Shown one piece after another: positions 12,901 through 25,304 of a stretch of 64,000 nt of DNA. Every line of letters begins with the position of its first letter. The first letter of the stretch is position 1. The stretch is from Notospermus geniculatus (taxonomy: Eukaryota; Nemertea; Pilidiophora; Heteronemertea; Lineidae). Below the pieces are notes generated by a model. That model had not been told where the DNA came from and ran no database searches. It was given only the letters and a program-made list of their open reading frames with translations. The stretch spans positions 395,932 through 459,931 of the forward strand of contig NMRB01000032.1 in assembly GCA_002633025.1 (NCBI GenBank), written 5' to 3'. The position numbers and the translations under genes are program-made.

Positions 12901-14559
12901 AGCATCGCCGTCTGGTTGAGATGATGCTCATCATGCAAGTGTCCTGCAGTTTGTAGACTCCAAATGCAGTTGTCTCATTTTAAATGCTCCACCCCTACTT
13001 TTCTTTACTCCAAATTGTTTGTCAGAAGTAATTACTAGTACTCAACCTTGACCAAGGAGTGCAGTAAAACAGACGGCAGTGTCAGAAATTATTCCAAAAT
13101 CTGGAAAAAAAGAAGTACCACAACTCACCCCATCCAAAGACCTTGACATACACAATGGTGTCTTCAACTGTGTGTGTTGTGGAACCGCGTACCCATAATC
13201 ATCAACCTCAACGTTGGGGAATCCAGGGATACCTCGGCGGGGCACCTTCGAAAATAAATCCACTGGGTCACAATACTCCATTGGTGTGGAAATCTCATAA
13301 GTCCGAGAATACAAACATTCATCACTGTTACTCCTTTGTGAGAGTTGAGACTTGTTTGATTTGGTGCTCGATGCTCCTGACAAGCCACTTTTCACTCGAA
13401 AATTTTCCAAAGTGCAGTAGTCGTCCGATGAAATAAACTTAGGTAAACGTGGGGTAGCTGGCTTCCCTTTACTTGGTAAAGGTAGTGCAGGGCGGCTCGC
13501 AGGAGATTGAGGTGGGAAAACATTAGTTGGTGACTCAACATCCTCATAATCATGGAATGAAGAATCTAAAGAACTTTGTGACACATCTGTAGCAAGTCTC
13601 TCTCTCATATCAGTCATGTCAGTGGGAATGAATCTGTCCTCCTCACCTACAATCACCCCTCTTGTTCTAAAATCCACCATCCCAAACACCTTCTCCTCAG
13701 GGTTCTCCTCAATTGTTTCACTGACTGAGCCGGCAGATATTCGTTGCATTTGACCCTCCCGGTAAATATCATGAGCAAATGTCCGTGTTGGTTTTGGTGG
13801 TGGTGGTGGTACATGCTTTGGTGCAATACTTGCTCCATTTTCCCTGCTCTCTGGGGAGGTTATTGGACTAACAAGAGGCTTAGTCTGATCACAGCTTCCA
13901 GGAACTTTGAATTTGTTGAGCACTGAACCAGATGGAATCACAGAAACTTCTTTATCACCAATGTTAGACCTAGATAGAACATTCGGCTTCCTTTCCCCAT
14001 GTTCAAAAAGTTTTTTCTTGGACTGTACCGATATGTCAACATCCTGTGGCACATCACCCTGTTCCAGACTTGTGATATTAAAACTGGGAAGGATAGGCTT
14101 TCTTGGAGACACCACAGGTTTGTCTTTGACATCGGGTTTTCCAGACACTTTTGTCACCACATTATGACCTTCTAGTTGGTCCTTGTAGGGTGAAGATTGT
14201 TCAAAACGTTTTGCCTGTTTCCCAACAACGCCCTGACCCTTATTTTGCTCAGGAAGATTTGCCCCTGCAGTCCCAATAACTGGTTTCTTTGGCAGCACCA
14301 GTGGTTTTGGGGAAATAACAGGCTTTGTGGTCTTCAAGTCTGCCTCTGAACTTCTCCGTAATGAAACTGGTGCTGCAGCTTTGTTCAACCTGTGACCATC
14401 AATGTTTCCAACTCCTGTCCTTCCTCCACCATCGAAATGTGATTTGGAAACTTCAAAAACTGTCTGTCTCTTTTCCACTTGTTTGGCTGAAGCATCCTTC
14501 TGATTCTCAAATTTCCGCCTCAAGGCATTCAGGTCCACTTTCTCTACGTCCTTATCCAT
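981..14559 (-). CDS. DENND2: DENN domain-containing protein 2 (DENND2 family Rab GEF), multi-exon
   Basis: Guanine-nucleotide exchange factor family; vertebrate DENND2 proteins act on Rab9 or Rab13 in endosomal and secretory traffic. Exons read on the minus strand: 13129-14559 (ATG at 14559), 11933-11950, 10571-10786, then 9902-10007 or 9493-9700, then the DENN core 4131-4207, 3773-3907, 3300-3379, 2908-3175, 2665-2727, 2412-2518, 2099-2276, 1742-1865, 1364-1600, 981-1135. The core encodes uDENN (LFEYAVIIGLEM), cDENN (IPEFCFPD, SFSFVLTSSDGRRDYGYCKR, LLYPFQWQHTFIPVLP) and dDENN (EAFVRLFVESVGH, GLFDARIAEYKQ), in family order and phase-consistent, about 474 residues. The N-terminal 477-codon exon is disordered and basic/proline-rich, with PPPPPKPTRTFAHD as in DENND2 N-termini. 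That this exon belongs here rests on phase-0 splicing and that motif. Family assignment is firm; the paralog (A-D) cannot be set. Confidence 0.9.
4836..5976 (-). CDS. Probable alternative first coding exon of DENND2
   Basis: Open for 380 codons plus one base from ATG 5974-5976, with an in-frame stop 12 nt upstream of the ATG and a consensus donor (gtaatg) at its 3' end. The phase-1 end joins the acceptor of exon 4131-4207 exactly, giving ...FERT-D-DSESQIDL. The 5' exons at 9.5-10.0 kb end in the same phase and could use the same acceptor, so this is best read as an alternative start giving a protein of about 854 residues. The segment is Ser/Pro/Arg-rich and predicted disordered. Six degenerate repeats with a (S/E)-(S/N)-L-(D/E) core occur about every 50 residues (near 65-82, 119-127, 171-181, 217-234, 272-286 and 332-342). 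A different frame is open for about 90 codons across the 5' part, so the exact start is not certain. Confidence 0.7.
5977..9492. other. DENND2 intronic sequence
   Basis: Apart from the MITE at 7201-7671 no coding exon, RNA gene or clear repeat was found. If exon 4836-5976 is an alternative first exon, its promoter should lie just upstream of 5976; no TATA-like element was recognised there. Confidence 0.5.
7201..7671. mobile_element. MITE with TTA target duplication (PIF/Harbinger-like)
   Basis: 471-bp non-autonomous element in a DENND2 intron. Imperfect terminal inverted repeats of about 30 bp start GGCCACATAAAAAAA on both ends. TTA flanks both sides (7198-7200 and 7672-7674). The interior is A/T homopolymer-rich and has no transposase. 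A 3-bp TTA/TAA duplication is typical of PIF/Harbinger; the family is inferred only from that. Confidence 0.7.
9493..9700 (-). CDS. Candidate DENND2 internal exon, alternative B
   Basis: 208 nt, acceptor ttttcag, donor gtaagg, open in one frame (KLVKKQTVILTYSRPKD ... VVRYKIERTIRTTMKTY). It starts in phase 0 and ends in phase 1, the same as the neighbouring 9902-10007 exon. Including both would shift the frame, so the two look mutually exclusive or one is not used. The sequence is Ser/Thr/Asp-rich with a basic end; no domain recognised. Confidence 0.5.
9902..10007 (-). CDS. Candidate DENND2 internal exon, alternative A
   Basis: 106 nt, acceptor gtttcag, donor gtatgt, encodes IRQKIGQAFSILRHNVLG followed by an acidic stretch (DVDDNDVLDVKEDD). 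It enters in phase 0 from exon 10571-10786 and leaves in phase 1, matching the acceptor of exon 4131-4207. No domain recognised. Confidence 0.5.
11769..11851. repeat. Short foldback repeat
   Basis: Arms TCCTGAGAACATCAGG and CCTGTTGTTCTCAGGA pair with two mismatches around a loop of about 50 bases. It resembles a small hairpin MITE, but no target duplication was identified. Confidence 0.5.
11933..11950 (-). CDS. 18-nt microexon of DENND2 (DKYEKK)
   Basis: Between ctgtag and gtaggt on the minus strand lie exactly 18 nt encoding Asp-Lys-Tyr-Glu-Lys-Lys. Both sides are phase 0, fitting the preceding exon (ends SLDG at 13129) and the next one (starts HTRFHPP at 10786). Such a short exon may be optional; nothing here proves its use. 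Confidence 0.55.
12511..12722 (+). mobile_element. tRNA-derived SINE
   Basis: A-box-like TAGCCTAGTGG near the start and a perfect B box GGTTCGAATCC at 12551-12561, followed by a body (CTTTGCAAGGGCAAGTACAA, GTGAGGAACATGAATAGCTT) also found near 47.9 kb. The tRNA-like head does not close a cloverleaf, so it is not a tRNA gene. It lies in the intron upstream of the DENND2 microexon. Confidence 0.7.
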
Positions 14560-14936
14560 CTTGTTTCATACACTGACATTAGTCACAGGCACACCTGGAA
14601 ATGGAATTAGAAGTACATGTAAAACAAACGACAGGCATCAGGGGCCTGTCAGTGAGGTCCCACCCCACCCAGTAGGCCTACACCAAGTCGTGAGTGTACA
14701 GCAGAGAAGGCCGCGCTGAGTGTTGGCCGTACCGGTCCGTATCAGCCCTGGCCACAGGTTCTTGTCGTTAGATGGGGACCACAGGTCCTTACACACTTTA
14801 CTGACAATGCATACGAAAAGAAATATACATTGTCTGTCCCCCATATCTTGGCATACTGGTTACTGGTGATCAAAAATATTATTAGCAATCACTGTCCATC
14901 ATCAACTGATTAATTACAGAAACATAGTCTAACTCT

Positions 14937-15243
14937 AAGCCCGGTGGTCGAGCGGTTAGCGCGCTTGACTACCAAACTGTGCAATGGGTCGGCGCGAGTA
15001 CGACTCCGAGCGAAGGCATAAAAAAATGCAAAACCAAATTGTGAAATATTAATTGAAGGTCCGTTGGATGGGACTAAAAGCCGTAGTCCCTTGTACCTGA
15101 GTGTCTACACCAGGGCAAGTAAAAGTCAGACCTCATGCTCACACTGCTGACACAGGAGACTGTAGGCTAAGTGGAGCCTGTTGTGGACTCCATACCTCCG
15201 GCAAAAACCCAAAAGGGTTACGACGCCAGTAAATGATATGATA
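14937..15243 (+). mobile_element. SINE with a different tRNA-like head but a shared core
   Basis: The head has TGGTCGAGCGGTTAGCGCGC (A-box-like) and GTACGACTCC (B-box-like, 14998-15007). The core (GTCCGTTGGATGGGACTAAA, CCTTGTACCTGAGTG, GGGCAAGTAAAAG) matches the SINE at 47.9 kb. The tail with AAACCCAAAAGGGTTACGAC resembles a fragment at 26071-26119. The tail is interrupted at 15244 by a foldback element. Confidence 0.65.
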
Positions 15244-15349
15244 TCAGGCCTTTCCGTTTGACGGGCGCGAAAATGCATGCGCCTCGCAAACAATAGACTA
15301 TTGTTTGCGAGGCGCATGCATTTTCGCGCCCGTCAAACGGAAAGGTCTG
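15244..15349. mobile_element. Perfect 48-bp foldback element with 10-bp direct repeats
   Basis: Arms 15249-15296 and 15298-15345 are exact inverted repeats around a single central base. TGATATGATA flanks the unit at 15234-15243 and 15350-15359 and looks like a target-site duplication. The element is GC-richer than its flanks and codes for nothing. It sits between the divergent DENND2 and RPL27A starts, in the tail of a SINE. Confidence 0.75.
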
Positions 15350-15654
15350 TGATATGATAGGGCCTAGGGAAATGGTCACAAAGTAATGTACGGCATACAT
15401 AATACAATGTATACTGTTACCAGTTATTGTAGGCCTAGCCTACATGTGTTGTGTACTCTCACTCATGAACTGAACTGTCATGACTTTGACAAAAAAATGA
15501 CATGGCATTATCGATCATGCACCTTTTGTTCATCATAGACATAGCTGACTATTTCTTCTTGATTCAGCATGTTTTCCAATCAAGAGAAGTACTCTTTGAT
15601 TGATGTTATAGCGGAAAAAGAAACGATAAAAGGCTCATTCTAAACCATCATGTT

Positions 15655-15668
15655 CCCACACTTCCGGG
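15655..15668 (+). promoter_or_regulatory. RPL27A transcription start with TOP-like pyrimidine tract
   Basis: CTTCC at 15661-15665, about 30 bases upstream of the start codon, resembles the 5' terminal oligopyrimidine tract of ribosomal protein mRNAs. The start site is inferred from this motif and the short 5' UTR, not from a TATA box. Confidence 0.45.
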
Positions 15669-15693
15669 TGGTCCGGCGTGCCTGGTGGCGAGG

Positions 15694-17594
<1,901 letters not shown>

Positions 17595-17629
17595 TCATTT
17601 TGTTATAAACAACCTGTACAAAGAAAAAA

Positions 17630-17635
17630 AATAAA
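17630..17635 (+). terminator. RPL27A polyadenylation signal
   Basis: AATAAA 36 bases after the TAG stop, the expected place for a short ribosomal-protein 3' UTR. Confidence 0.75.
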
Positions 17636-17883
17636 GTATACAAACTGAATTTGCATCTTTCTATTTGTCATTTGGTTGGTATTACCTCCCATTTGGTTGG
17701 TTTTATTCCATCAATCAGTCAGGGTACTTAAGGTGCCAGTATCCACAAACTGTGGTCACTGACCGATTGACTTGGCTGTCTTGTGAGGTGTACTGCTGAA
17801 TCCGTGCTCCAAAGTGAAACATGCCTTCAACTGGACAGAGTGGACATCCCTGATTACATGTGTCTGGGGCCTTCATAGCCTCT

Positions 17884-18150
17884 TTTAGCTCTTCAGTCTG
17901 TCGCATGGGACAGTAGTAAGCCATGGTGGTGCCTTTGCAAGGTTAAGTAAAAACTCCATCCAATTGAAGCAGTCAACCCTGCTTTCTACCAAAAGATGGC
18001 AACAAAGTAAGTTCTAGCGCACCAATAAAAAAAGAAGAGCATGAATGTGTCCACAAGGCACTGAACTGGGGCGTGGTGACACCTATTGGTCAACTGACAA
18101 ACAGCTATTGAGGAACACGAGTAGCTTAATACGACCTCTTCTGTACTGGA
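17884..18150 (+). mobile_element. SINE copy split by an insertion
   Basis: 17884-17961 matches the SINE core (GCATGGGACAGTAG, GTGCCTTTGCAAGG, AAGTAAAA) and 18110-18150 matches its 3' part (GAGGAACACGAGTAGCTTAA, CCTCTTCTGTACT). Between them are about 150 bases absent from the other copies, which are themselves part of a repeat found again at 18450-18595. Confidence 0.55.
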
Positions 18151-18449
18151 CAGGGCCAATAATGCTACGGCGTCGACGCCGGTGCAATTGCCATGGGAGT
18201 TCACAGCACACAAATTCATGTCTGCTAGATTAGAAAATGGCATCTCCGACATGGCTCACTGAGGAGATCTCACCGAGATTTCTGTGTCTGTGTGCTACCA
18301 GTGTTACAATAGGCCTAGTCCTATTCACCAATTCAATTACTAAAAGACATCCAGCAAAGTAGTAGTGTTTCTATGTGCATTTATTCACCGACATACTACC
18401 TACCAGTATATTACATGGTGTTGAGGTATACAAAAGGAGCCGCGCCTAT

Positions 18450-18595
18450 TGCCAAAAGATGACAGCAAAGTTCTCGCGGACCAATACACAGGAAAATCCA
18501 CGTGACCGGTGCTTGATCAAGAATGAACGGGTCCGCTATATGCATTGAATTGGGCCATAGTGACACCTATTGGTCAACTCACTGACAGCTCCTAT
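18450..18595 (+). repeat. Second copy of a dispersed repeat (first at 17988-18107)
   Basis: Both copies contain CCAAAAGATG(G/A)CA, a GGACCAATA-like block, ACTGAACTGGG/ATTGAATTGGG and the identical GTGACACCTATTGGTCAACT. They are in direct orientation and diverged. Family unknown; no coding capacity. Confidence 0.5.
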
Positions 18596-18599
18596 TCAG

Positions 18600-21035
18600 T
18601 ATCATGTAGACTTGTTGTGATTCAACCTTTTTATCACGACTGTATTCAAAAGGGAATTGGTAGCAAAGGAAACTACCAAATATTGCGAGAGCATGTTATG
18701 TCAAGTGTGGGCAACGTGCAAGATTCTAATCAACGAACAGGACATCACAACAACAAGCTAGAGTGGAGGCGATTGAATCACCGAAGATTACTGGACAATC
18801 TTTCACTCTTCAGTATTATGCACAACCACTGGGTGATATCTCACTAGGAAATTAGAAGGCTTCAGTCTGCTGATCATTCTAGGACAGGTGAATTTCAATC
18901 TTCCAATATGCAAACAGTGACTGTTCAGAGAAAGACACTGGACTGGGTTACCCAGCCAGGCCCACATAAGTTTAGAAGCTGATCCCCAAATACATCCCAC
19001 TGCAACTCGTAACAAGTAGCTGGCAAACCTTTTGGAGCTGTATCCAAAGAAAAGAGAAAATGAAGGCTTTATGTAAGGAGTTCATTAGATTCTAATCCAC
19101 CGGTGCATAATTATTACAGTAGGCCTCAAAATAATCCACAACTTGTGGCATTGTTAACGTTACTCGAAATAGGATTGCATTTTAAGTAGATAATGCCGGA
19201 CTTTTTTCTGCATGTGGCAGAAAAAAAAAACAAAATTAAAAGGCAGGATAATGTGCAACAATCGACATCAACTGTAAAGAAAGCAGAGGAACTATTTCTT
19301 CCACTCCACTCTGAAGAGGAAAACACATCATAATTGCACATGTTTTATTGAATACCAGCTGTGACATCTATCCCAGTGAATTGTACAAGATTCAGTAACT
19401 GGATGTTCCAGATTACATGTGTATTGTAGCTGCCACTGATATCATGAGTATACATGTTAGAGAGGTACAGAGATCTGAAAACAGAACATGTGACTAGATC
19501 TTGAAATTACCGTACTGAACCCGGTTACAAAACTGGTCACACCATAACCCAGCCAAAAGGCTGTCATCGGATTGAAGGGTCAAGTCTCCTTTTAAAGGCT
19601 TTCATTCCTATTGCACGACAGAAGAATATGCCAGTATCTGAATGCAAATGAATTCTAAGCCTACAATTTTTTACCAGGAACGTAATGCCCAGAGAACTCT
19701 GTAGACAACTCATGCTGACCACAAACATCATGACCCTTTACCATTTCAGCGAGTCACCATCACAGCAAAATAAGGGAACTATAGAGGGATACTACAAATG
19801 TTGAAATCAATAAGCCATTTTTCAATTTTGCCACACAGCAGCAAATTACAAGTATTTCAAAAGCAAAGCACCAAGCAGACACATCAGATGTTGTGCACCA
19901 CATGCACAAACAATTCATCAAATTTTGATATGATAATATGGAAACAATCTTATTTATAAGTACAAACACCACATTCAATTTCAACGTGATATGGCAATGT
20001 TATCACTTTTCATTTATCACTGTATAATTTATTAGTGTCAATCTTGTTCAAACAGATCAACAAGAGGGCATTGGCCATGTGCCGAGTTGACTTGCCGAGG
20101 GTCTGTCAGCTGAGCTAAAACATTTTCCGTGTAAAAGATGGGAGTGTCAATGATAAAAAACACGAATTCCAATTCACAACCACACTTTCTGGGATTTCTC
20201 TTGTGCTAACACAAGATAGACAGATATACATGTACCATGTATCTAGGATATAATAGAATCCTAAATAGAAACAGCAAAGACTTACTAAAATAAAAAGAAA
20301 ACACACACTTATGTTAGTTTCCATATCATTACGTTAGCTTTACACACCAATTTTGCATTGTAGACAATATCTTCAATTTCTCCAATGTGTAAATTAGGGG
20401 AAGACAATATTGTCTGGGGCTGATCTTACCCATTCATTTCTTCTCCATTATTGTCAGAATAAACAGATATTAACTGTATGATGTCATCTGCCAAGCCTCT
20501 ATCATGTCATATTGCAAAGATAAGCCCTTGATAAGGTATTGACAGAGAAATACTTTAACTTATGACGATCTTTCACCCACCTTGACGTAAGCTGATAAGA
20601 GATTCCGGAAGAGTGTCCTTCATAGAATGTGTCAAAAGGGTTAGCCACCAAGCAAGTTTATCAGTAACTTTATGAACCAGACCAGTTTTTAGCAAGCTAG
20701 TGTACTGAGGCCTCAGATATTCTTATCACAATCCTGAAGCCTATCCTGGAGATGTTAACAGTATGACAATGTCGCACTTTAGAGTGATCGTTGTATAGAT
20801 GACTGCATGTGTTATGATAACAATGATATCAACACTCAAAACAGCAACCAATATACTACAGCAAAAAACAAATTCTGGTAGAAGTACGGGTAAGTCAATC
20901 CCATATAACTGACATCGCTCCTGACCCCTTACTAACACACTCACTCGGGAGGACACAGCACCTGGGAAGACTATCAATGAGATTGCTCAAATCTATTAAG
21001 ACGATCAGATCTTGTAGTTTGAAGTCATTGCAGAA
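18600..21035. other. Intergenic region between convergent RPL27A and BCAT
   Basis: No supported coding exon or RNA gene. TTTATT at 19344-19349 and near 20026 read AATAAA on the minus strand and are possible polyadenylation sites for the BCAT transcript, which would imply a 3' UTR of 1 kb or more. Confidence 0.4.
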
Positions 21036-23408
21036 TTAGTGAGCCTGTTTGACAAATCTGTCTGCATCAATGTGCAAGTCAGGATCAACTTCAACTTGCC
21101 AATCGTGGGATTGTACCCGACCAAACTGAAATGAAAAAAAAACAAGCATTTTGAATGACATGATTCTGTCAAAAGAGCCATAGAATACTCCCTCCCCAAA
21201 ACTGTAAACATGATTCTGTGTCCAGAAAACAAGTTAGTGAGACCCAATCATGTTCGCCAGAAAACAATTCTCATGAGACGTTCAAGCCTGCCAACTGAAA
21301 ATTGAGCTTGCAAAACCTCCTAACCTGCTGTCATGGCATCTACTTGCATTAAAAGTCAGTTCTGAAAACTTGACTTCATCAGGGATGCTCATATCATAAT
21401 GACAATAGCTTAATTTAGAAATCTCACCTGAATGTCTGTCAGCTCCTTCAAGAACCTCATGGTGACTGGGGCTCCACTGTCCATAGTAGGAATGTGGAGA
21501 TTCTCGCCCTGGTATAAGATCCTTTCAATTGGACTCACAACACATGCGGTGCCTGCACCAAACATTTCCTTCACTCGCTTCTCATTTAAACCCTTCACTA
21601 AATCCTTCATGGTGAATTCACGCTCCGAGACTTTGAACTCACCCTGGAACAAGCAAAAATTGATATACATATACACAGCATCCATCGATAACCATATGAT
21701 GATGATGATGATGATGACCTCTTAAGAAGTCTAAGGGTATTCACCAATTTTCACCCGAGTGACACTAACCAACCAACACATACATACCCACTGTTTTCCA
21801 AGATCAATTAAGCTTCTTCTCGTAACTCCTGGAAGGATGGTGCCATTTAAAGGTGGCGTTACCAGCTCATCCTCTGAAGAACAAAAATATCTGATTTGTG
21901 TGAAATGAAAACAATTCACTGCTAAATCTATCAAGTCTAAACTCAAAAAAGTTGCTTATCCAAGAAAAGAAATACAACCGGTGCAGGCAACGTGCCAACC
22001 CAGAGACCGGACAAAGAAATTTGCGGAGGTTTGAGTGAGCTACTAGTATCTTCACAACCAACAATTGGCCCATGGCCAAGTAGCACAGTTCACGTGCACT
22101 ATTAATTTTAATATACTCACCCCCTTGATCATTAGTCCAGTACATGAATACATTCATTGTTCCTACTTCCGTCAGTTTGTGATCATCACCAAATAACCAT
22201 AAAACTTGCTGGCAATTCTTGCCTTCTGCTATTTTTTGGATGTAAGTAGTGGGTGCGTAATTTCTGGAAAAAGTCAGGGATGAGTTTGAATTGAATGACC
22301 CATACAGCGCAAAGCCAAATGTTACAACTGAGGATTTTCTGACACCACATCTTTGCCCATAAAAACAGGAAATTGTATCCAGGGACTTGCAGCCTTTATA
22401 TTTAGGGCTTATGGTGAAATTCCTGATGCCAAAATAGATTGGGAAGACCAAGCGCCATTTTCAAATGCAATCAATGTATTTTTAACACTTACGCTCCCAT
22501 TTTTGTGAACCCACTGCCACCAGGCCATGCCCTTACATATTCAGGGTCAGCCAAGAGGGAGACTGGTTTCATTCCGGTGGGGTAATATGGCCCAACAGGC
22601 CCAGTCAAAATGAAAATCATTGCCTCTCCGCTTGGACCAACACCAAGTGAAGGCTGAAACCATTAAAAAAAGAAAATTAGACATACCAAAGGTAATATGG
22701 GCCGTATGCTAGGGTCAGACTTTAGCCTAAAGTATAGTTGAAGTCCGACTTTCTCTATGCTTGAAGCATTGAGAAAGGTCCGACTTTAATGAAAGTCTGA
22801 AGAGCCCTATTTGTTGTTGGGAGTCTGCCCAAGAATGCAGTTATTAATAAAAAAAGTTCACATCAAAAACAGATTGCTCATGTGACTACAATTATTATCA
22901 ACCATACCCCATGCACACGGCAAATTTGTATATATCTTTCTTCATGTCCACAACCCGGAAATGGTCTCAACCACACTGTGCAGTCAAACATGAAGTACCC
23001 GCTTCATTCAACATGATTAACATAAGAACTCTGTCATGGGTATCGAACTGCTTGGGACTTGCAAACTTCAAAGACAACTGCATCAACACGAATGACATGA
23101 CACATTCATAGGCCTGAATGACGACTTCAATTTACATGTACTTCACTTCTTGAATGGAATTCATGTATCTAGGTTAATGGCATATTGCCAGATAACTAGA
23201 CAGAAGACTAGGAAAAACGTTGATTCTGAAACTCTTCAGAAGAGATCTCATGGTTTTCAACTTCGAAGTAATCCCGAAAGAATCATACCTCAGTTCCTAT
23301 CATGGTTGGTCGTATATAGAGTGTGCTAGTTGTGGAATGTGGGACCCATTCCTTGTCAATACTGACTAACATCTTTAATAGCTTCAATAACTCAGCACCA
23401 TCAAATGT
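21036..23408 (-). CDS. BCAT: Branched-chain amino acid aminotransferase, C-terminal two thirds only
   Basis: PLP enzyme that transfers the amino group of Leu, Ile and Val to 2-oxoglutarate. Exons 23289-23408, 22493-22653, 22121-22263, 21788-21873, 21428-21643, 21036-21125 join in phase to 271 residues plus TAA. Family landmarks in order: [53 protein letters not shown] (its Lys aligns with the PLP Schiff-base lysine), [68 protein letters not shown]. The C-terminus continues about 25 residues past the usual end. Roughly the first 130-150 residues (the EGMKAY and FRP part) are missing: no matching exon occurs between 23409 and the NUP62 3' end, and a single-N gap lies at 23663. Cytosolic or mitochondrial form cannot be told without the N-terminus. 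Confidence 0.93.
21696..21718. repeat. (GAT)n microsatellite
   Basis: About seven ATG/GAT triplets in a BCAT intron. A shorter run of the same triplet is at about 26101-26116. Confidence 0.8.
22711..22808. repeat. Foldback repeat in BCAT intron
   Basis: Nested inverted repeats: AAGTCCGACTTTCTC pairs with GAGAAAGGTCCGACTTT around a TATGCTTGAAGCATT loop, and the outer AGGGTCAGACTTT pairs with AAAGTCTGAAGAGCCCT. Possibly a small MITE; no clear target duplication. Confidence 0.5.
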
Positions 23409-24637
23409 CTGGAAAGTAACAATTACACATTGTGGAATTGGCAATGGGAACATTTCATTTTGCATTCAATTCGAATGGAGACAGATGTTTCATTGAGTAG
23501 AACTTGACAGTCAAGCACAGAAGACACACCCAACACGATGATATTGATTAGAAAGAAATGCAAACGACTGAATAACTCAGACATTACTATCACACTACCG
23601 GTATTCAAAACATGACCTCTTTCAGGGTCACTAACTGACATATAAGTGAACTTTTTGACTACNAGCAGACAAGACAACAAATAGCAAATTTAATGAAAAT
23701 AATTCCTCCTATTATGTGCAATAAAGCCATATAGCAGATATGGGCATTAATAAAGCATAGGAACATTCATCAGCATCTAAACACTGAAAGTAATGGTAAT
23801 GTTTACATTCCCTTTAATCACATGACTTGGGGATTCCAATTTTGCTATAAATAGCTCCACTCAGCACTGTACAGCTTCACTTGGCTGCACTCACAAGACC
23901 CTAAGCTACTCAGAAAACAAAGATTTTGGTCGTTATTCCATTGCGTATTTTAATGCAGGGGTGATTTATGTCAACTTCTGTGGTTCAAAACACTAACCTC
24001 AGTGAAAAAAATGCCTAAAAAACGAATGGGATTGAGAAATTATGACAGAAACCATGGCTCAAATTTCTTTCAAGAAAATCTATTTTTAGAATAATGGGGA
24101 TTCCCCCCCATAATGCACCAAAACCCATGCCATCTCGGGCTCCAAACGAGACATGGCGAGATGAAGTTTTTCAAAATGGCTTCCACCATTCCAAGCAGTC
24201 AGCAGGATTTTCCACATTTTCATCACATGATTTAAGGGTTGGTACATGCAATTCTTGTAAAAATAATTCCTGAAATGGTTAAAGAAATACCTTTAATAAT
24301 GTAAACAACCCTCATATTGAAAGTTTTATTTTTCTGTGAGTGGATGTTTGCAGATTTAAGATGGGCATTTTCCTGTAGTGGCAGAATAGGAATGCACTAT
24401 GTCCGCCATATTGGATCCGGTCCCTATTTTTACACTACAGATAGATAGCTACCGGTAGGCCCTACAGTCATGAGTGAATAATAGGCCTACAGCCCTGCCC
24501 TTGGCCTTGGTGGTCAATGACAGACTATTGACTATTGTGTTGTCTTGTAGACTGCATGCATGCAGCCATCGTGTGTGGATGATGGTGATTGTGTGTTTGT
24601 GTGACAGAACATAGCCTAGGCCTAAGCTGAAACTGAA

Positions 24638-24832
24638 ATGGGCGAAGAAAAAAAGCGGAAAACTTCAAAACCATCACGACAACAAGGCAACAACCCCGGT
24701 TCTATCGGTTCTTTATCCTCAAATACATCGAGCGATAGGATGAACTACACCGATCGGGTTAGAATTCTCGAAGATATCGACTTACAAATCCGCTCCAAGT
24801 TTTCCTCAAAAAGCTGCGTGCGGCCATATTGA
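24638..24832 (+). CDS. Small unidentified ORF (64 codons), possible first exon
   Basis: ATG 24638 is followed by a basic, Ser-rich start (MGEEKKRKTSKPSRQQG) and then NYTDRVRILEDIDLQIRSKF, which looks helical and amphipathic rather than random. It lies between two YY1-like CCATATTG motifs. No downstream plus-strand exon was found before NUP62, and I do not recognise the protein. It may be an orphan first exon whose remainder is not visible, or a chance ORF. Confidence 0.3.
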   Translation: MGEEKKRKTSKPSRQQGNNPGSIGSLSSNTSSDRMNYTDRVRILEDIDLQIRSKFSSKSCVRPY

Positions 24833-25298
24833 ATAGTACTTTCTGTCTCCGGTAGATGGCACCACTTGTGATTCTGTCTGGTCTGTTTCTGGTTGAACTG
24901 AATTCATAGGCCTGCAGGAGGCATTTTATATGAGAAATACTAGGTCAGCAACTTAGTAACGAGTGGAAATCAGAAATGGGATTTTTTTATCAGTTATCCC
25001 ACCCTCGACAGTGAAGAACCAACTACGAAGAAAGGGATGGAATTCACATGATGACCACTTGACATTGATGATTTAGGTCGACTGGCCACGTATTGACCAA
25101 TCATTATTCCGTGAGTCAGCAAGATATACGCCATTGAATTCCTCTATGTCAGACAAAATTGGCTATCAATGCACAAACAAGAAATAATCAATAGCACTCG
25201 GTGACTGCAAAATAGGGCCATAAAACTAGAACTAGAGGGGCCGCACATTGATTCATGAATTAAATCTAGTAACGCTACCTCTTGAAGTGGTTAACATG

Positions 25299-25304
25299 TT
25301 TATT
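25299..25304 (-). terminator. NUP62 candidate polyadenylation signal
   Basis: TTTATT on the plus strand (AATAAA on minus) about 250 bases after the NUP62 stop. Confidence 0.45.

Larger units (their letters stand above)
14560..15660. other. DENND2 / RPL27A divergent intergenic region
   Basis: Upstream of ATG 14559 a tttccag acceptor near 14595 suggests a further non-coding 5' exon of DENND2 between here and about 15.6 kb; it was not located. The rest is filled by the SINE (14937-15243) and the foldback (15244-15349). Confidence 0.4.
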
